A stretch of 48,200 nt of DNA from positions 1 through 48,200 of IMG/VR virus record IMGVR_UViG_3300042475_002348, one strand, 5' to 3'. Position numbers and translations under genes: made by a program. The notes under the pieces were generated by a model that had not been told where the DNA came from, searched no databases, and was given only the letters and a program-made list of their open reading frames with translations. This DNA is from a virus. Of the stretch, positions 18,245 through 25,236 are shown piece by piece. Numbering within the stretch: the first letter of the stretch is position 1; every line of letters begins with the position of its first letter.

Positions 18245-18273
18245 ATGGTAATGGTCTTTTAAGTCTGTGTCAA
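18245..18273 (-). promoter_or_regulatory. Possible leftward sigma70 promoter for terminase operon
   Basis: On the minus strand TTGACA (18268-18273) is followed after 17 bp by TACCAT (18245-18250), four of six matches to the -10 consensus. The terminase small subunit start codon is only 8 bp beyond the -10 box, so a message from here would be almost leaderless. That oddity lowers confidence. Confidence 0.3.
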
Positions 18274-18793
18274 AAAGCAACGGTAGATTCAGCGTCCATG
18301 CTTGTGTCTACCGCTACCCACACACGATTCGAGAGACAGAACCGATACCTCGATTTTGGCAGGGTCTAATGGGATTCGTCGATTGCTGTTGTATGTTATT
18401 TTCTTACCGCTTTAAATCGATTCTAAACGCTTCGACTGGCAAGGGTTGTCTAGGTAGTGGGTTAGGGGGCTGGAGCTGCGAGGGCTTCGATTACAGGGGT
18501 TCCTGGAGATTTGGCAACGTGTGGGTTGTTGGATGCTAGCGTTTGGCGGTAATGCGGCTAGTCGTTTTTGGAGTCTGGTTGTTGTGCGGCAGGTCTAATT
18601 AAACCCTTATGCCTCCAGTTAATCCCTTAACTCAATGCGTTGAAAAATCTCAAAAATTTGTGACGGGGTGGGTATACACCACGCCCACCACGCGAAAAGG
18701 GGGAACGGGGTACTCGTCGCGCACCACACTCTCCCCGATCGCTATGCCCTTGGTGTCACCATGCTCGCCATGCCTACGACTGCCATGGTGTGA

Positions 18794-18889
18794 TGAGACA
18801 CTGAGACACTGAGACACTGAGACACTGAGACACTGAGGCACTGAGACACTGAGACACTGAGACACTGAGACACTGAGACACTGAGACAC
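18794..18889. repeat. 8-bp tandem repeat, 12 copies
   Basis: TGAGACAC is repeated head to tail twelve times. All copies are exact except copy 6, which reads TGAGGCAC. A degenerate thirteenth unit (TAAGAACT) follows. The period is not a multiple of three and the array lies in non-coding DNA, so it is not a protein repeat. Such an array can vary in length by slippage and could bind a protein along one DNA face; no function is known. Confidence 0.97.
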
Positions 18890-18900
18890 TAAGAACTTCA

Positions 18901-18983
18901 CTCTCCATGAATACCTTGGCGCTTGACGCTCGCAGCGCCTCGCGCTCCCCTCGATTGTCAAGAAAAAGAAGTGGCTTGGAGAG
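18901..18983. other. Symmetric nested inverted repeat
   Basis: The outer arms CTCTCCA (18901-18907) and TGGAGAG (18977-18983) enclose the inner arms CTTGAC (18922-18927) and GTCAAG (18957-18962). The two internal gaps are each exactly 14 nt. The inner loop is GC-rich and itself self-complementary in part. It could fold as a structured RNA or cruciform next to the tandem repeat. Confidence 0.45.
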
Positions 18984-19052
18984 TTTGTGGTTGTGATGCT
19001 TGGCGTTTTGTGCGCCACGATGTTATTGACTTGGTGTGACTTAAAGCATGAG

Positions 19053-19069
19053 AGTTAAAGCGCGCTAAA
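19053..19069 (+). repeat. 17-bp motif, copy A
   Basis: AGTTAAA-GCG-CGCTAAA. This is the first of three sites with the form AGTTAAA-N3-YGCTAAA in the control region. A lone reverse-strand half site, TTTAGCG, lies at 19130-19136. Confidence 0.6.
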
Positions 19070-19147
19070 TCGCTGAGTATTTTGTTACGCTACGATCGAA
19101 AATAATGTTAAGACCCATAAAATTCTGAATTTAGCGCGGTGCCAGCT

Positions 19148-19164
19148 ATGACGCACTGCGTCAT
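19148..19164. promoter_or_regulatory. Perfect palindrome (operator-like)
   Basis: ATGACGCA-C-TGCGTCAT has perfect 8-bp arms around one central base, the geometry of a dimeric repressor or activator site. The half-site ATGACGCA recurs at 19448-19455. It sits at the left edge of the AT-rich stretch. Confidence 0.55.
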
Positions 19165-19288
19165 AATATTTTAAAATTTATAAATAATATAGATATAATC
19201 TTATAAACATATTTCTTTATTCCTTTATGATTGCAGAGACTTAACCCAAAAACATCCCAAAAATCCCTATATAAAATGTTACAAAATC

Positions 19289-19372
19289 TTGAAAATGCGC
19301 TATGCAGCTCGTACTAGTTATCTAACGAACTTATTGATTTTATTGGATTTATAACGCGCCAAGCATTTTCAA
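19289..19372. repeat. Long-range 10-bp inverted repeat
   Basis: TTGAAAATGC (19289-19298) and GCATTTTCAA (19363-19372) are perfect reverse complements 64 bp apart. Additional GC/GCGC bases next to the arms would extend pairing with a bulge. It lies in the AT-rich part of the control region and may be part of an origin or a structured leader. Confidence 0.5.
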
Positions 19373-19464
19373 ATCGCTGTAACGGCCCAAACCCTCTCGC
19401 AATGCCTCTTTTATCGAGTAATTTTATTTATAGGCAATTTTTACCCATGACGCACCGTATAAAC

Positions 19465-19481
19465 AGTTAAACCATGCTAAA
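19465..19481 (+). repeat. 17-bp motif, copy B
   Basis: AGTTAAA-CCA-TGCTAAA, 15 bp upstream of the -35 box of the rightward promoter. With its flanks it matches copy C over 23 bp with one mismatch. Confidence 0.75.
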
Positions 19482-19496
19482 AAAGCAGTCTCACAC

Positions 19497-19526
19497 TTGA
19501 CAACACCACAGCTCTTGAATTATTCT
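19497..19526 (+). promoter_or_regulatory. Rightward sigma70-type early promoter
   Basis: A perfect -35 box TTGACA (19497-19502), an 18-bp spacer, and TATTCT (19521-19526, four of six). It points toward the first rightward gene at 19624. It is bracketed by 17-bp motif copies B and C, which suggests regulation by a protein binding both. An inverted repeat AAGCGC/GCGCTT (19538-19560) lies in the likely leader. Confidence 0.6.
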
Positions 19527-19583
19527 ACCATCGAGGTAAGCGCGCACCGATAAGGCGCTTAAGGTTTTAATTAACCATAAAAC

Positions 19584-19600
19584 AGTTAAACCACGCTAAA
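19584..19600 (+). repeat. 17-bp motif, copy C
   Basis: AGTTAAA-CCA-CGCTAAA, 24 bp before the first rightward start codon. Another half-site CGCTAAA is found at 19641-19647 inside that gene. Confidence 0.75.
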
Positions 19601-19623
19601 AACAGCGTAAAAGTAGAATAATC

Positions 19624-20040
19624 ATGGCCCGCAACAAACACGCTAAACTATCTACTCGCGCCAAGCGCATACCTAAACTGACCAAGATACCGACTAAGTA
19701 TCTTCAGGAAATCGTCGATAATGGCGAGCGTATGCAAACTGATCAAGCACGTTACGACTATGGTGCAGCCTTCACCATCGAAGACGTTCAGGCCGTACTG
19801 CACCAGCGCCAAGACATCAAACGCGCCAAGCAACTAGCGCGCCACGAGCGCCTAGAATCACTCTCTCACTGCGCCTCATGTGGCATCCTTAAAACGCCTC
19901 AGAACACCGGAATGCAAGGGACCTCGATGCGTCCCACTTGCCGCGCTTGTACTGCTTTAAAACGCAAGCAAGAGCGCCAAGCACGTAAAGGCAACACGAC
20001 GGCAAGTGATACCACGATGGAGAGTGAGCTACCGTTTTAA
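19624..20040 (+). CDS. Early zinc-ribbon-like protein, 138 aa
   Basis: This is the first gene of the rightward block. It is basic, with a helical N-terminal half and a two-pair cysteine knuckle near residues 83-109 (CASCG and CRAC separated by about 20 residues), as in small zinc-binding DNA or RNA proteins. It ends acidic and hydrophobic (ESELPF), reminiscent of the SSB tail. No family is recognised. Its place after the main promoter suggests an early regulator or host take-over factor; this is inference. Confidence 0.75.
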   Translation: MARNKHAKLSTRAKRIPKLTKIPTKYLQEIVDNGERMQTDQARYDYGAAFTIEDVQAVLHQRQDIKRAKQLARHERLESLSHCASCGILKTPQNTGMQGTSMRPTCRACTALKRKQERQARKGNTTASDTTMESELPF

Positions 20041-20137
20041 TAATCGTGGGCGGCAACGCTTACCCTCGAATGACCAAAGAATTTAACAACCTCGACGGCA
20101 ATAATGCCCTAGAGAGAACCCGCAAGGAGATACCGCA

Positions 20138-20983
20138 ATGAAACTGCAAAAAGAACTATTTATCAGAGCGCATCAATGGACTAGCTTTAGTCCAGAAAAG
20201 CGAGGCGAGCGCCTTTACTCTGACATGTCACAAATGCTAGCGAGTGACCTCGCAGAACTAGGTGAAAAGTCAGGCAATTATGCTGCTAAATTCGAAGCGC
20301 GCCTAGCTTTATACCTCCACAGAAAGTCACGAACGGCCAGTGCTATGATTGCTGGACCTGCGAAATTCCCTTTTGCTTCAAACGCAAAAAAGATGGATAG
20401 TGAAATGCGCGCATGGGATGACCTCATGAAGTGGCGTGAAAGATACATCAAGGCAGTAAATAGAGAGCGCACCAAGTCCCCCGAAGAAGAAATTGACTCA
20501 ACACTCGCAGAAATTGACCGTATGACTACTGCTCACGCACTATTGAAGCAGTGTAATAAGCTTAAAACGATAGAAGAACGTAAAGCATTCTTGGTTGAGA
20601 ATCATCAGTCATTTAAAGGAATTGTTAGTGCTCGCACTGATATTACCGAAGAACTAAAAACGCAGCACTGGACGCTAACATACCTCAATCGACGCATAAA
20701 AGAGCGTCAAAGCAAGCTAGAAACGATGAGAGCGCGCATTGAGCGCAAAGCGACCTTCGAACCTATCCAATTCGAAGGTGGAAGCATAACCATTGAAGAA
20801 GATCGCGTAATGATTAAGCACGACGCAAAGCCAAGCCGTGAAGTAATCGACGCTATTAAGGCGCGTGGTTTTAGATGGTCCCCAAACTTTACAGCGTGGG
20901 TAAGAAAGCACACTGCCCAAGCTATCTACGACGCTCAAAACATCATCAAGGAAACGACTAAAAACAATGAGGTGACAGCATGA
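20138..20983 (+). CDS. Early protein with a C-terminal GFRWSP-type domain, 281 aa
   Basis: The N-terminal two-thirds is helical and charged. Residues about 210-262 form a beta-beta-helix segment with IDAIKARGFRWSPNFTAW, a small domain often found in large polyvalent and plasmid-transfer proteins of phages and conjugative elements. Its biochemical role is unknown to me. The stop overlaps the next start (ATGA). It could be a nucleic-acid-binding or anti-defence protein; the family call rests on that one motif. Confidence 0.75.
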   Translation: MKLQKELFIRAHQWTSFSPEKRGERLYSDMSQMLASDLAELGEKSGNYAAKFEARLALYLHRKSRTASAMIAGPAKFPFASNAKKMDSEMRAWDDLMKWRERYIKAVNRERTKSPEEEIDSTLAEIDRMTTAHALLKQCNKLKTIEERKAFLVENHQSFKGIVSARTDITEELKTQHWTLTYLNRRIKERQSKLETMRARIERKATFEPIQFEGGSITIEEDRVMIKHDAKPSREVIDAIKARGFRWSPNFTAWVRKHTAQAIYDAQNIIKETTKNNEVTA

Positions 20984-21246
20984 AACCTATGTTTGAGCTG
21001 GATAGCTACGAAAATTGTCACAGCGACTTTAACTTTGAAAAGCTTAAGAGACTGCTAAAAGAAGATAAATTGCATCCAATGTTTGAGGGAAAGCACATCA
21101 CGCCTCATGGCTGCTGCGATGCTGTCGAGTTTTTCGGCAATTTCATCCATCATTCTTTTGTCTTTCGATTTTCCACCAGGAAAAAATCGTTGATTTCAGA
21201 ACTAACAAATTTAATCGAAGCAAATTTAAAAAAGGACATGCCATGA
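20980..21246 (+). CDS. Hypothetical early protein, 88 aa
   Basis: An acidic-to-neutral small soluble protein with a central GKHITPHGCCDAVEFFGNF segment. No family is recognised. It is coupled by ATGA overlaps on both sides, as are most genes in this early run, which supports real translation. Confidence 0.7.
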   Translation: MKPMFELDSYENCHSDFNFEKLKRLLKEDKLHPMFEGKHITPHGCCDAVEFFGNFIHHSFVFRFSTRKKSLISELTNLIEANLKKDMP

Positions 21247-21596
21247 AAACAATTGAACTAAACGATACAAAACAAGCTTGCTATGACTTGCGAGTAAACT
21301 ACAAAGGAACTCGCAAACGTGCACGAAAGATCGAGAATCATTCAATTAAGTTAATCGAAGGCGTGGAGTTGTCCGAGATCGTGGGAGCGGATGGAGAGCT
21401 TAAACATGAAGCGCACGTCGAACTTATCCGCTTAGCGACTAAGGCAGTCAAAGAGCACGCAAAGCTATGCAAAGACATCACTGTCCGCTGCGATTATGTG
21501 ACTCGCTCAAAAGAAGGTGGATTCATTAGCACAGAATTTGAGCCATTCGGGGACAATCATATTCGCTTTACCTTTCCTTTTCAGTGGGAGGTGTAA
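21243..21596 (+). CDS. Hypothetical early protein, 117 aa
   Basis: A soluble alpha/beta protein, basic near the N-terminus (KGTRKRARKIE) and ending in a beta-rich segment (RFTFPFQWEV). No motif is recognised. It overlaps the preceding gene by ATGA. Confidence 0.7.
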   Translation: MKTIELNDTKQACYDLRVNYKGTRKRARKIENHSIKLIEGVELSEIVGADGELKHEAHVELIRLATKAVKEHAKLCKDITVRCDYVTRSKEGGFISTEFEPFGDNHIRFTFPFQWEV

Positions 21597-21598
21597 CC

Positions 21599-21892
21599 AT
21601 GAACAAGCAGATAACTGCGATATACATAAGTTTCACCGGAACTAAGCCACGCAAAAGAAAGCCACAGCGCCAAGTTGTTAAGGTAGGACAATTCGACGGC
21701 CATAAATTGCTATCACCCGACGAGCTTAACGATTGGGAGCGCAAAGCATGGGCGGCAATCGAAGCATCCGGTATCAAGCGCACCACGATCAACGCAGTGT
21801 TAAACATTCACCACGCGCATGAAGACGGTGAAATGGTTTTCACTCCACTATTTCCAAAACAGCAGCAAATTTTAATGAAGGAACTTTTATGA
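21599..21892 (+). CDS. Hypothetical early protein, 97 aa
   Basis: The start at 21599 (MNKQITAIY) is chosen because GGGAGGTG lies just upstream; a GTG 15 bp earlier overlaps that ribosome site. The protein has an N-terminal basic patch (TKPRKRKPQRQ) and a helical middle. It has no known family. Its stop overlaps the next start. Confidence 0.7.
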   Translation: MNKQITAIYISFTGTKPRKRKPQRQVVKVGQFDGHKLLSPDELNDWERKAWAAIEASGIKRTTINAVLNIHHAHEDGEMVFTPLFPKQQQILMKELL

Positions 21893-22086
21893 AACTCAGC
21901 AAAGAACTAAAAGCCAAGCGCGCCAAGTACGTTGATTACTGCATGAATAACCCATGCTTATCTCATGACGTTGATTACGGCACCAAGGCGCAGAGGCTGG
22001 ACTGGCATAGAAAAAACACAGCATCGATGACAGAGAAAGAACTTGATGACGAGCTAAAACATATAGCAGAAATGGAAGTGAAGTAA
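21889..22086 (+). CDS. Hypothetical early protein, 65 aa
   Basis: A small lysine-rich helical protein (MKLSKELKAKRAKYVDYC). No family is recognised. ATGA overlap upstream; the stop (TAATG) overlaps the start of a 28-codon membrane-peptide frame. Confidence 0.65.
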   Translation: MKLSKELKAKRAKYVDYCMNNPCLSHDVDYGTKAQRLDWHRKNTASMTEKELDDELKHIAEMEVK

Positions 22087-22172
22087 TGATAACCACCACA
22101 ATAATTTTTAAAATCTTAATAGTCGCAGCTTTTTGTGTATTAATTTCAACACTAGGAGATTCAAACAAATGA
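22086..22172 (+). CDS. Putative 28-aa membrane peptide
   Basis: A 28-codon frame coupled at both ends: TAATG with the gene before and ATGA with the gene after. Residues 3-22 (TTTIIFKILIVAAFCVLIST) form one transmembrane helix with a single Lys. Without it, 82 bp between two tightly coupled genes would be empty. It could be a small inner-membrane toxin, a superinfection or phage-exclusion peptide, or merely a coupling frame. Confidence 0.55.
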   Translation: MITTTIIFKILIVAAFCVLISTLGDSNK

Positions 22173-22429
22173 ATAAAAAAGCAATGATCGAAGAGGTATG
22201 TCAGTACGTACTCGATCAAAAACATGAACGCGAAGACCTAATAGACCGCATGTATCACAATGCCAAAGAGTGGCAGAAAGATGGAAGCTCAAAAGCGCAG
22301 ATACGCGCAGAACTAAAAGACCAAGCACCTAACAGTATCTTTTATATCGCTATGGTTTTAGCTCATGGCAAACGTGCAGCTAACATGTCGTATAGAGGCT
22401 GCATCATCGAAGCATTGGAGAAGCTATGA
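22169..22429 (+). CDS. Hypothetical early protein, 86 aa
   Basis: The start at 22169 (MNKKAMIEE) has AGGAG upstream; an in-frame TTG further up is less likely. The protein is mostly helical (residues 5-45) with a C-terminal segment, GKRAANMSYRGCIIEALEKL. Function unknown. Confidence 0.7.
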   Translation: MNKKAMIEEVCQYVLDQKHEREDLIDRMYHNAKEWQKDGSSKAQIRAELKDQAPNSIFYIAMVLAHGKRAANMSYRGCIIEALEKL

Positions 22430-22638
22430 GTAACAAAAAAGAGCAATACAAAAAGTTATGTGAATCTCTTGTTGCACGAATGGTCGGAAACTTCCCTGGA
22501 TTGCGTGAAATCAATTCAATGAAAGGTTATGAAGTTAACGGAGCCGATCTTTGCGAGTGGATATCTAATGAGATTCATTACTTAGAGGAAACACAAAAAG
22601 AGCAATTTCTTCAATCATACTATCGGAGAAACCAATGA
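22426..22638 (+). CDS. Hypothetical early protein, 70 aa
   Basis: A small soluble helical protein with no recognised family, joined to its neighbours by ATGA overlaps on both sides. Confidence 0.65.
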   Translation: MSNKKEQYKKLCESLVARMVGNFPGLREINSMKGYEVNGADLCEWISNEIHYLEETQKEQFLQSYYRRNQ

Positions 22639-22838
22639 GCTTAAGACAAACTAACGGCTACTTGCGCGAATTGTACTTAGAATATTACAACAACTACCTG
22701 ACCATAGAAAAGTTCGCGGATCACAACCAAATGGAGATCGAGGACATGCGTAAAATCCTTGCCCTTGGCAAGCGATTGCACAAAGAGCACGTCGATCTGC
22801 TAACAGGTAAGGTTAAAACTAAACAGGAGACCAAATGA
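22635..22838 (+). CDS. Hypothetical early protein, 67 aa
   Basis: The N-terminal half resembles a small helix-turn-helix: YNNYLTIEKFADHNQMEIED, then MRKILALGKRLHKEH. It may bind DNA, but the similarity is generic. ATGA overlaps on both sides. Confidence 0.65.
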   Translation: MSLRQTNGYLRELYLEYYNNYLTIEKFADHNQMEIEDMRKILALGKRLHKEHVDLLTGKVKTKQETK

Positions 22839-23200
22839 ATTTTTTAGCTGAAACCATCGGGGCAATAACAGATTCAGGGCATGCACCAGAAGATATATCT
22901 TTCATAGGTTCCATCGAATCAGGGCACTCCTGCACATGGCCAGAGTTTAAAGAGCTTGCGGATTTTGAATACGACAGCGGCTATGGAGCGCAGAAAGTTG
23001 CAACTGATCTCAAGATTATTTTCCTGGATGGGTCTTCTATGTGGAGACACGAGTATGACGGGTCTGAATGGTGGATGTATCAGAAAAAACTTGCAACTCC
23101 CCAGGAACTAAAAACCATTAAAAGTCTTCAAGTTCACGGCAGCATGGTAGGATGGGAAACCCTTGAAAGTATTAACGAGTATTCGGAGGAGCAGCCATGA
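22835..23200 (+). CDS. Hypothetical early protein, 121 aa
   Basis: A mixed alpha/beta acidic protein. Its aromatic-rich central region (IFLDGSSMWRHEYDGSEWWM) is typical of small phage proteins of unknown role. A family name cannot be given. ATGA overlaps on both sides. Confidence 0.75.
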   Translation: MNFLAETIGAITDSGHAPEDISFIGSIESGHSCTWPEFKELADFEYDSGYGAQKVATDLKIIFLDGSSMWRHEYDGSEWWMYQKKLATPQELKTIKSLQVHGSMVGWETLESINEYSEEQP

Positions 23201-23433
23201 ACTATGGCACAGCGAATTCAATCCACTACTATCGACGAGTTGTAACAACACTCATAAGAGAAGTGGATGCAAAGGCACCAGTGGAAGTGAAGGATAGTAA
23301 TGAGTGGAGCGCCATGGTTGACAAGTTTTGGGATGCTTGCGATGCTCAGAATCTGAGGGATATTGAACAATCACATAGACATATTAAAAAATGGCACCGC
23401 CAAGTGTTAGGTGCCGTGCAAACAACTAAATAG
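23197..23433 (+). CDS. Hypothetical early protein, 78 aa
   Basis: A small helical soluble protein with no recognised motif. It is followed by an AGGAG site for the next gene. Confidence 0.65.
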   Translation: MNYGTANSIHYYRRVVTTLIREVDAKAPVEVKDSNEWSAMVDKFWDACDAQNLRDIEQSHRHIKKWHRQVLGAVQTTK

Positions 23434-23441
23434 GAGTTTTT

Positions 23442-23885
23442 ATGAGCGAAGATACTAAAATTAAAGATGTGCCAGTTTCACTTCCAGACGGCACACCTGT
23501 CACTTTAGGGATGACAATATACACAGTAAAAAAGAACGATATAAGCAGCTACGAGCGAGGCAGAGAAGTGATCAAAACGTGGTCTGGCGATGTGGCAGTC
23601 AAGCTTATAGAGAATAAGGTCATATCCGTTAATCAATCATCGACGGCCAGAACATTTACTGTCAGATCAGATCGCGGTTGTGAACAGACATATTCAGTCA
23701 GAAACAATTGTTTGCCTGATTTGTTCGGAAAGAAGTCAGCAGCTTTAGATAAAATGAAAGAGTTTCACAATCAAGACATTGAAAAGATTCAAGTGAAACT
23801 GCAAAGACTTGAACAACATTACGCAGAAACAAAAAATAAATACGTAACAACTATTAAAAAGCTTAAAGCTGCTAAAATTAGCTAA
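23442..23885 (+). CDS. Hypothetical early protein with C-terminal coiled coil, 147 aa
   Basis: Residues 1-95 form a beta-type domain with short turns (VSLPDGTPVTLGMTIYTV). Residues about 98-145 are a coiled coil (KMKEFHNQDIEKIQVKLQRL onward). It is likely oligomeric. The function is unknown. Confidence 0.75.
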   Translation: MSEDTKIKDVPVSLPDGTPVTLGMTIYTVKKNDISSYERGREVIKTWSGDVAVKLIENKVISVNQSSTARTFTVRSDRGCEQTYSVRNNCLPDLFGKKSAALDKMKEFHNQDIEKIQVKLQRLEQHYAETKNKYVTTIKKLKAAKIS

Positions 23886-23898
23886 TAACGAGGGATTA

Positions 23899-24075
23899 AT
23901 GGAAATTTTAATTATTGCATTTTTGGCGATGGGTACAGTCGGAGCTGTCAGTCTCAAGAACGATGCTGATAAGCGTGGGTACATAACTTACGGTGAGAAA
24001 CAGACACGCCTGATCCAGCAGACTAGAGAAGTTGTGGAGAAGACGAAAGTCATTAAAGAGTGGAGTGAACAATGA
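23899..24075 (+). CDS. Small membrane-anchored protein, 58 aa
   Basis: A 58-codon frame with an AGGG site. An N-terminal hydrophobic helix (EILIIAFLAMGTVGAVSL, residues 2-19) is followed by a charged helical tail (residues 33-58). Its stop overlaps the next start by ATGA. It is likely inner-membrane with a cytoplasmic tail. The function is unknown. Confidence 0.65.
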   Translation: MEILIIAFLAMGTVGAVSLKNDADKRGYITYGEKQTRLIQQTREVVEKTKVIKEWSEQ

Positions 24076-24398
24076 GCTTTAAAACACAGAAAGAAATTTG
24101 GGAAGCGTTAATTTCCCAGAAAAAGATTACCCATAAAGAGTGGAGAGATTTGTTTTTACAAATGGATGCAGGGTTCATTGTTGACGTCGACGGTGATCGC
24201 TACCACGATTACTTTGATCACCCATCCGACTGGTCACTCTACGAAGAACCCAAGAAGATGAAGACTGTGACGCTTTATCGGTACACTTATCAAGAGCTGG
24301 GGCGTGTTTTTCAAACACCATGGAGATCAATGCCTTTTGACTCTAATCTCAAGCTTCTAAAAACAGAATCAAAAACTTTAGAAGTCGAGGACGTATGA
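24072..24398 (+). CDS. Hypothetical early protein, 108 aa
   Basis: A soluble protein with an acidic centre (FIVDVDGDRYHDYFDHPSDW) and a C-terminal half with basic and aromatic residues. No family is recognised. ATGA overlaps on both sides. Confidence 0.7.
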   Translation: MSFKTQKEIWEALISQKKITHKEWRDLFLQMDAGFIVDVDGDRYHDYFDHPSDWSLYEEPKKMKTVTLYRYTYQELGRVFQTPWRSMPFDSNLKLLKTESKTLEVEDV

Positions 24399-24967
24399 CA
24401 CCAGATAAAATCGAAGAGGGATTCACGGAGTGGGCAAAGTTTCTTGAGGATGATCACGCTGGATATATTTATTCAGAGCAAGCATGGCAAGCCTGCGCAG
24501 AATGGATGCTGAGTCAGGCGAGCAGCAAGAACCTAAGAGATATGTCTGAATTGTATGCTTCCGTTGTAGACCAAATCAAAGAGAAGGGCGCATCCCTGGT
24601 TCCCGAAGATATTTGCAATGCCTTCGTAGATGGGTATCAACAGGCTCGCCTTTCCAGCGCCAAAGACTTTGAAAAAGAAGTTACCAATCGTGTCCATAAA
24701 GCGATGGATGGAATGGGCGCTGAGATTGCGGAAAATAAACACCATTTTGATGTTTTAAAAGATGATCATGCGATACTTACTTCTGAAATAGCCGAACTAC
24801 AATCCAAGCTTCAATACAATCAAGAATGGTTTAATGAGGCACAAGAAAGAATCAAGGCACTAGAGGGTGAGCTATTAAAAGCTTTCCCAATGATTAAGTT
24901 TTTACATGACTACACTGAGAGATTTCCATTCGCCACAAAACTCGTTAGCAAAAAAGAATCAACATGA
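24395..24967 (+). CDS. Hypothetical early protein with coiled coil, 190 aa
   Basis: The N-terminal 60 residues are acidic and aromatic (GFTEWAKFLEDDHAGYIYSE). Residues about 95-160 form a long coiled coil (MGAEIAENKHHFDVLKDDHA onward). It is likely oligomeric and has no known family. It begins a run of three genes sharing a Tyr/Phe-Gly-x-x-x-A N-terminal pattern. Confidence 0.7.
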   Translation: MTPDKIEEGFTEWAKFLEDDHAGYIYSEQAWQACAEWMLSQASSKNLRDMSELYASVVDQIKEKGASLVPEDICNAFVDGYQQARLSSAKDFEKEVTNRVHKAMDGMGAEIAENKHHFDVLKDDHAILTSEIAELQSKLQYNQEWFNEAQERIKALEGELLKAFPMIKFLHDYTERFPFATKLVSKKEST

Positions 24968-25236
24968 AACCTGAAACCGTCAAAGACAGAGCACGCCAGG
25001 CTTACCTAGATCAACAGACTCAGGACTCTGAAGGTGGTTGTGGTGAGTATATTGGGTTTATTTATGGGTTTATAGCTGGTGAAGAATCGGCGAAAGAAAA
25101 AATCACCAAGCTACGCGAAGTGCTTGAAATGGTCGAGGATAATTCAAAGATAACTGAAGTTATGCATAGTGACGCTTGGACACTAGAATATTTAGCCGAG
25201 AGAGCAAGAGAAGTTTTAAATAAGGAGAAAGAATGA
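24964..25236 (+). CDS. Hypothetical early protein, 90 aa (paralog of the next gene)
   Basis: It contains GFIYGFIAGEESAKEKITKL followed by REVLE, and ends AERAREVLNKEKE. The next gene carries the same arrangement (AGFREAEEELTKLR...ERAREFLFK), and the DNA keeps the shared stretch ACCAAGCTACGCG. The two look like diverged tandem duplicates. Function unknown. Confidence 0.7.
   Translation: MKPETVKDRARQAYLDQQTQDSEGGCGEYIGFIYGFIAGEESAKEKITKLREVLEMVEDNSKITEVMHSDAWTLEYLAERAREVLNKEKE

Larger units (their letters stand above)
18238..19623. other. Non-coding control region between divergent gene blocks
   Basis: This stretch of about 1.4 kb has no convincing gene in any frame: the longest frames lack ribosome sites or are made of tandem repeat. 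It holds, from left to right, a promoter-like sequence for the terminase operon, a GT-rich segment (18440-18600), the 8-bp tandem repeat, a nested inverted repeat, an AT-rich stretch (about 19160-19260), a perfect palindrome, a long-range inverted repeat, three copies of a 17-bp motif and a sigma70-like rightward promoter. It is the best candidate for a replication origin and the early/late switch. Confidence 0.7.

Noticed and set aside
18267-18539. Open frame of 90 codons in the control region
   Set aside because: No ribosome site, unusual composition and it lies in the GT-rich non-coding segment.
18794-18889. CRISPR array
   Set aside because: The 8-bp units are directly abutting with no spacers.
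18650-19018. Reverse-strand open frame with SVSQCLSV repeats
   Set aside because: It is translation of the 8-bp tandem repeat; it lacks a ribosome site and crosses the inverted repeat.
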